From NCBI GenBank assembly GCA_937132145.1, contig CAKZNY010000043.1, positions 1-10,115 of the forward strand: 10,115 bases of DNA, written 5' to 3'. The notes beneath the pieces were generated by a model. That model had not been told where the DNA came from. It saw nothing but the letters and a program-made list of their open reading frames with translations, and made no database searches. The position numbers and the translations under genes are program-made. Of the stretch, positions 7,910-10,115 are shown in pieces. Numbering within the stretch: the first letter of the stretch is position 1; each line of letters opens with the position of its first letter. This DNA comes from an uncultured Paracoccaceae bacterium. GTDB taxonomy: Bacteria; Pseudomonadota; Alphaproteobacteria; Rhodobacterales; Rhodobacteraceae.

Positions 7910-10003
7910 ATGACATATTCGCGACCAGAGATTCTATTTCCATTATTTGCCGACCTGACGGCGCTTGATGGCGTGGGACCGAAATCTGCGCAAAATTTTG
8001 CGAATATGGATGTCGTTCGCCCGCGCGATTTGCTGTTTACATTGCCGCATGGATGCGTTGACCGGCGACCTCGGTCCAGCCTTAAAGGTTTGATTTTCCC
8101 GAATATTGCGACGGTTGAGGTGAAGATTGGCGCGCATCAACGGCCAACCGGACGGGGTCGACCGTACCGCGTGATGGTGCGGGATGCCGAGATGGATTTT
8201 CAGCTGGTGTTCTTTCATGCACGCGAAGATTGGGTGCAAAAAAACTTACCCGTGGGCGAGCGGCGCTTGGTTTCGGGCAAAGTCGAGGTGTTCGATGGCT
8301 TGGCGCAAATGGTGCACCCTGACCATATTTTGCGCATTGATGAAAATATTGATCTGCCGCCGTTTGAACCGGTTTACCCGCTTACCGGGGGCATTAGCCA
8401 AAAGTTGATGTACCGCGCTACGCATTCTGCGCTTGATCGCGCGGTCGATCTGCCTGAATGGGTGGACAAAAACCTGAAAGCTGAACGCAATTGGCCCGAT
8501 TGGCGATCCGCTTTGACGCAGGCACATTCGCCGCAAGGGGTGCAGGATACGGCTGCTAGTTCGACCGTTCGCGAGAGATTGGCGTATGATGAATTGTTTG
8601 CGCATCAGGTAACTTTGGCGATTGCGCGTGCCAGTGTTCGGCGCGCTAAAGGTGTGGAAACCCATGGGGATGGGCGGTTGCAGAAACATGTTTTGCAAGC
8701 TTTACCGTATGCCCCGACCGGCGCGCAAACGCGTGCGATTGGCGAAATTCAGGAGGATATGGCCAAGCCGATCCGCATGAATAGATTGCTTCAAGGCGAT
8801 GTTGGATCAGGCAAAACGTTGGTCGCATTCATGTCCATGCTAACGGCGGTCGAAGCTGGCGGGCAGGCGGTAATGATGGCCCCGACGGAGATTTTGGCGC
8901 GACAACATCTGGCCGGATTGCGCCCGTTAGCCGAGTCTGCGGGCGTGCGTTTGGAGCTGTTAACGGGGCGCGATAAGGGAAAAGAACGGACAGCGAAGCT
9001 GGCGGCGCTGGCCTCTGGTGACATCCAGATTATGGTCGGAACCCATGCGTTATTTCAAAAAGATGTGGAATTTCAAGACCTTCGCTTAGCAGTCATTGAT
9101 GAACAACATCGTTTCGGGGTGCAACAACGCATGGATCTTGGCGCCAAAGGGCGTGCGGTTGATATTCTGGTGATGACGGCGACGCCGATTCCGAGGTCGC
9201 TTGCGCTGGCGCATTACGGGGATATGGACATCTCGGTTCTGGACGAAAAGCCGCCGGGGCGAAAGCCGATCGAGACGGTTATGGTGTCGGCGGGCAGGCT
9301 GGATCAAGTGGTTGACCGGTTGCGCGCGGCGATTGCCGAGGGGCGGCAAGCATATTGGGTATGCCCGCTGGTGGAGGAATCCGAGGTCGTTGCGATGACC
9401 GCTGCCGAGGATCGGTTCAAACATTTGCGGGCGGCCTTGGGGGAGGGGAATGTCGGGCTGGTTCACGGACAAATGCGCCCTTCGGAAAAAGACAAAGCGA
9501 TGGCGGATTTTATCGCTGGACGCACGAAGGTTTTGGTTGCAACAACCGTGATCGAGGTCGGCGTTGATGTGGCTAGCGCGACGATTATCGTGATCGAACA
9601 GGCGGAGCATTTCGGTTTGGCCCAGTTACACCAATTGCGCGGACGGGTTGGCCGAGGAAGCGAGGCCTCGACCTGTTTGTTGCTTTACAGCGGCCGATTG
9701 GGGAAGTCTGCGCTGGCACGTCTGACAATTATGCGTGAAACCAACGATGGTTTCCGTATCGCCGAGGAGGATTTGCGCCTGCGCGGGGCCGGGGATTTAT
9801 TAGGGGTCGCACAGTCGGGCTTGCCGAAGTTTCGGATTGCAGACCTTGAGGCGCAAGCTGACCTGATGAAAATCGCCCAAGATGATGCACGGTTATTTTT
9901 GCACGCAGACCCGAAACTTGAAACCGATCGCGGTAAGGCTGTTCGTACGCTGCTGTATTTAATGGAGCAGGATAAGGCGATACGCCTTTTATCCGTTGGG
10001 TGA
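7910..10003 (+). CDS. recG: ATP-dependent DNA helicase RecG
   Basis: RecG is a superfamily 2 double-stranded DNA translocase that reverses stalled forks and migrates Holliday junctions. The 697-residue protein has the N-terminal HhH-like segment DGVGPKSAQNF (20-30), the wedge OB domain (about 60-150), and helicase motifs in order: Walker A GDVGSGKT (296-303), APTEILA (324-330), DEQH box (397-400) followed by RFGVQQR, TATPIPR (423-429), VHGQM, VATTVIEVGVD and motif VI QLRGRVGRG (575-583). The RecG-specific TRG region (RLTIMRETNDGFRIAEEDLR, then RGAGDLLG) couples ATP hydrolysis to translocation. Length is normal and no motif is altered. ATG 7910 lies 31 bp after the ligA frame, so a ligA-recG transcript is likely; the ribosome binding site (AGGG at 7902-7905) is weak. 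Confidence 0.97.
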   Translation: MTYSRPEILFPLFADLTALDGVGPKSAQNFANMDVVRPRDLLFTLPHGCVDRRPRSSLKGLIFPNIATVEVKIGAHQRPTGRGRPYRVMVRDAEMDFQLVFFHAREDWVQKNLPVGERRLVSGKVEVFDGLAQMVHPDHILRIDENIDLPPFEPVYPLTGGISQKLMYRATHSALDRAVDLPEWVDKNLKAERNWPDWRSALTQAHSPQGVQDTAASSTVRERLAYDELFAHQVTLAIARASVRRAKGVETHGDGRLQKHVLQALPYAPTGAQTRAIGEIQEDMAKPIRMNRLLQGDVGSGKTLVAFMSMLTAVEAGGQAVMMAPTEILARQHLAGLRPLAESAGVRLELLTGRDKGKERTAKLAALASGDIQIMVGTHALFQKDVEFQDLRLAVIDEQHRFGVQQRMDLGAKGRAVDILVMTATPIPRSLALAHYGDMDISVLDEKPPGRKPIETVMVSAGRLDQVVDRLRAAIAEGRQAYWVCPLVEESEVVAMTAAEDRFKHLRAALGEGNVGLVHGQMRPSEKDKAMADFIAGRTKVLVATTVIEVGVDVASATIIVIEQAEHFGLAQLHQLRGRVGRGSEASTCLLLYSGRLGKSALARLTIMRETNDGFRIAEEDLRLRGAGDLLGVAQSGLPKFRIADLEAQADLMKIAQDDARLFLHADPKLETDRGKAVRTLLYLMEQDKAIRLLSVG

Positions 10004-10010
10004 ATCACCC
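9998..10010. repeat. Short palindrome across the recG stop codon, containing a GANTC site
   Basis: GGGTGA, one base, then TCACCC form a perfect 6-bp inverted repeat centred on 10004 that includes the recG TGA. Its centre is GAATC, a CcrM-type GANTC site. There is no downstream T-run and no room for a hairpin loop, so it is not a standard rho-independent terminator; it might be a protein-binding palindrome or chance. Confidence 0.4.
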
Positions 10011-10032
10011 CTGTTGATGCTTAATACATAAA

Positions 10033-10047
10033 GTTCTTAATTTGTTC
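10033..10047 (+). promoter_or_regulatory. LexA (SOS) box, exact GTTC-N7-GTTC
   Basis: GTTCTTAATTTGTTC is an exact match to the alphaproteobacterial LexA operator GTTC-N7-GTTC. It abuts a perfect -35 hexamer TTGACA (10048-10053), the geometry expected for repression by steric block. It lies after recG, so it controls whatever gene starts beyond the right edge, not recG. The motif is read directly; LexA binding is inferred. Confidence 0.7.
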
Positions 10048-10085
10048 TTGACAAAATAAGAATAAAAAGAGAACATACGGGCAAC
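10048..10085 (+). promoter_or_regulatory. SOS-type promoter with second, inverted LexA-like half-site pair
   Basis: TTGACA (10048-10053) is a perfect -35; a weak -10 (GAACAT, 10071-10076) lies 17 bases further. A second LexA-like site in the opposite orientation, GAAC-N7-CAAC (10071-10085, one mismatch to the inverted consensus), overlaps that -10. An AT-rich spacer separates the elements. The pair would bracket the promoter. The second operator is less certain than the first. Confidence 0.45.
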
Positions 10086-10103
10086 ATATAGGAACAAACC
10101 TGC

Positions 10104-10115
10104 AAGGATAACTAT
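10104..10115 (+). promoter_or_regulatory. Ribosome binding site for a gene starting at the right edge
   Basis: AAGGA (10104-10108) is followed by five bases and then AT at 10114-10115, so the next base may complete an ATG. If so, the SOS-promoter-controlled gene starts exactly at the window edge. The product cannot be identified from this window. Confidence 0.35.

Noticed and set aside
9086..9610. Minus-strand open frame of 174 codons inside recG
   Set aside because: It lies opposite conserved helicase motifs of recG, is rich in H, R and P as shadow frames are, and has no family resemblance.

Overview
The window reads as an alphaproteobacterial chromosome segment, most likely from a marine Rhodobacteraceae (Rhodobacterales). 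The basis is the block mnmA / sciP-ctrA-ligA-recG, the presence of the cell-cycle regulators CtrA and SciP, CtrA-type TTAA-N7-TTAAC boxes, and a GTTC-N7-GTTC LexA box of the kind used by alphaproteobacteria. The dense insertion-sequence debris would fit IS-rich genera of that group, but I cannot name a genus from sequence alone.

Bases 1 to about 1840 are an IS graveyard holding pieces of three unrelated elements. They are the N-terminus of an IS5-family transposase (minus strand, leaving the window on the left), the C-terminal third of an IS4-family transposase (plus strand, with an ochre stop exactly where the Y-R-E-K signature lysine should be), and an IS3-family element (minus strand). The IS3 element keeps an intact DDE OrfB and its A6G -1 frameshift site but has lost the front of OrfA. 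The debris stops about 90 bp short of the first host gene.

Bases 1931-4493 (minus strand) hold a complete M20-family dipeptidase-like metallopeptidase and, upstream of it, the tRNA 2-thiouridylase MnmA. The two are 52 bp apart and probably co-transcribed from a promoter in the mnmA-sciP intergenic region.

Bases 4614-10003 (plus strand) hold sciP, ctrA, ligA and recG. SciP restrains CtrA-dependent transcription and CtrA is the master cell-cycle / motility response regulator. A shared 13-bp sequence carrying a CtrA-like box lies upstream of both sciP and ctrA, consistent with autoregulation of the pair. ligA (NAD-dependent DNA ligase) and recG (branch-migration helicase) follow as replication and repair genes.

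The most notable anomaly is in ligA. An in-frame TAA at 7552-7554 falls within the last helix-hairpin-helix and separates the catalytic core from an otherwise intact BRCT domain that resumes in the same frame with a GTG immediately after the stop. This is either a base-calling error, a recent nonsense mutation, or a genuinely split or truncated ligase. The right edge (10033-10115) is a likely SOS-controlled promoter for a gene that begins at or just beyond the window end.

Apart from the possible split ligase and the regulatory arrangement, I see no evidence for an undescribed defence or mobile system in this window.
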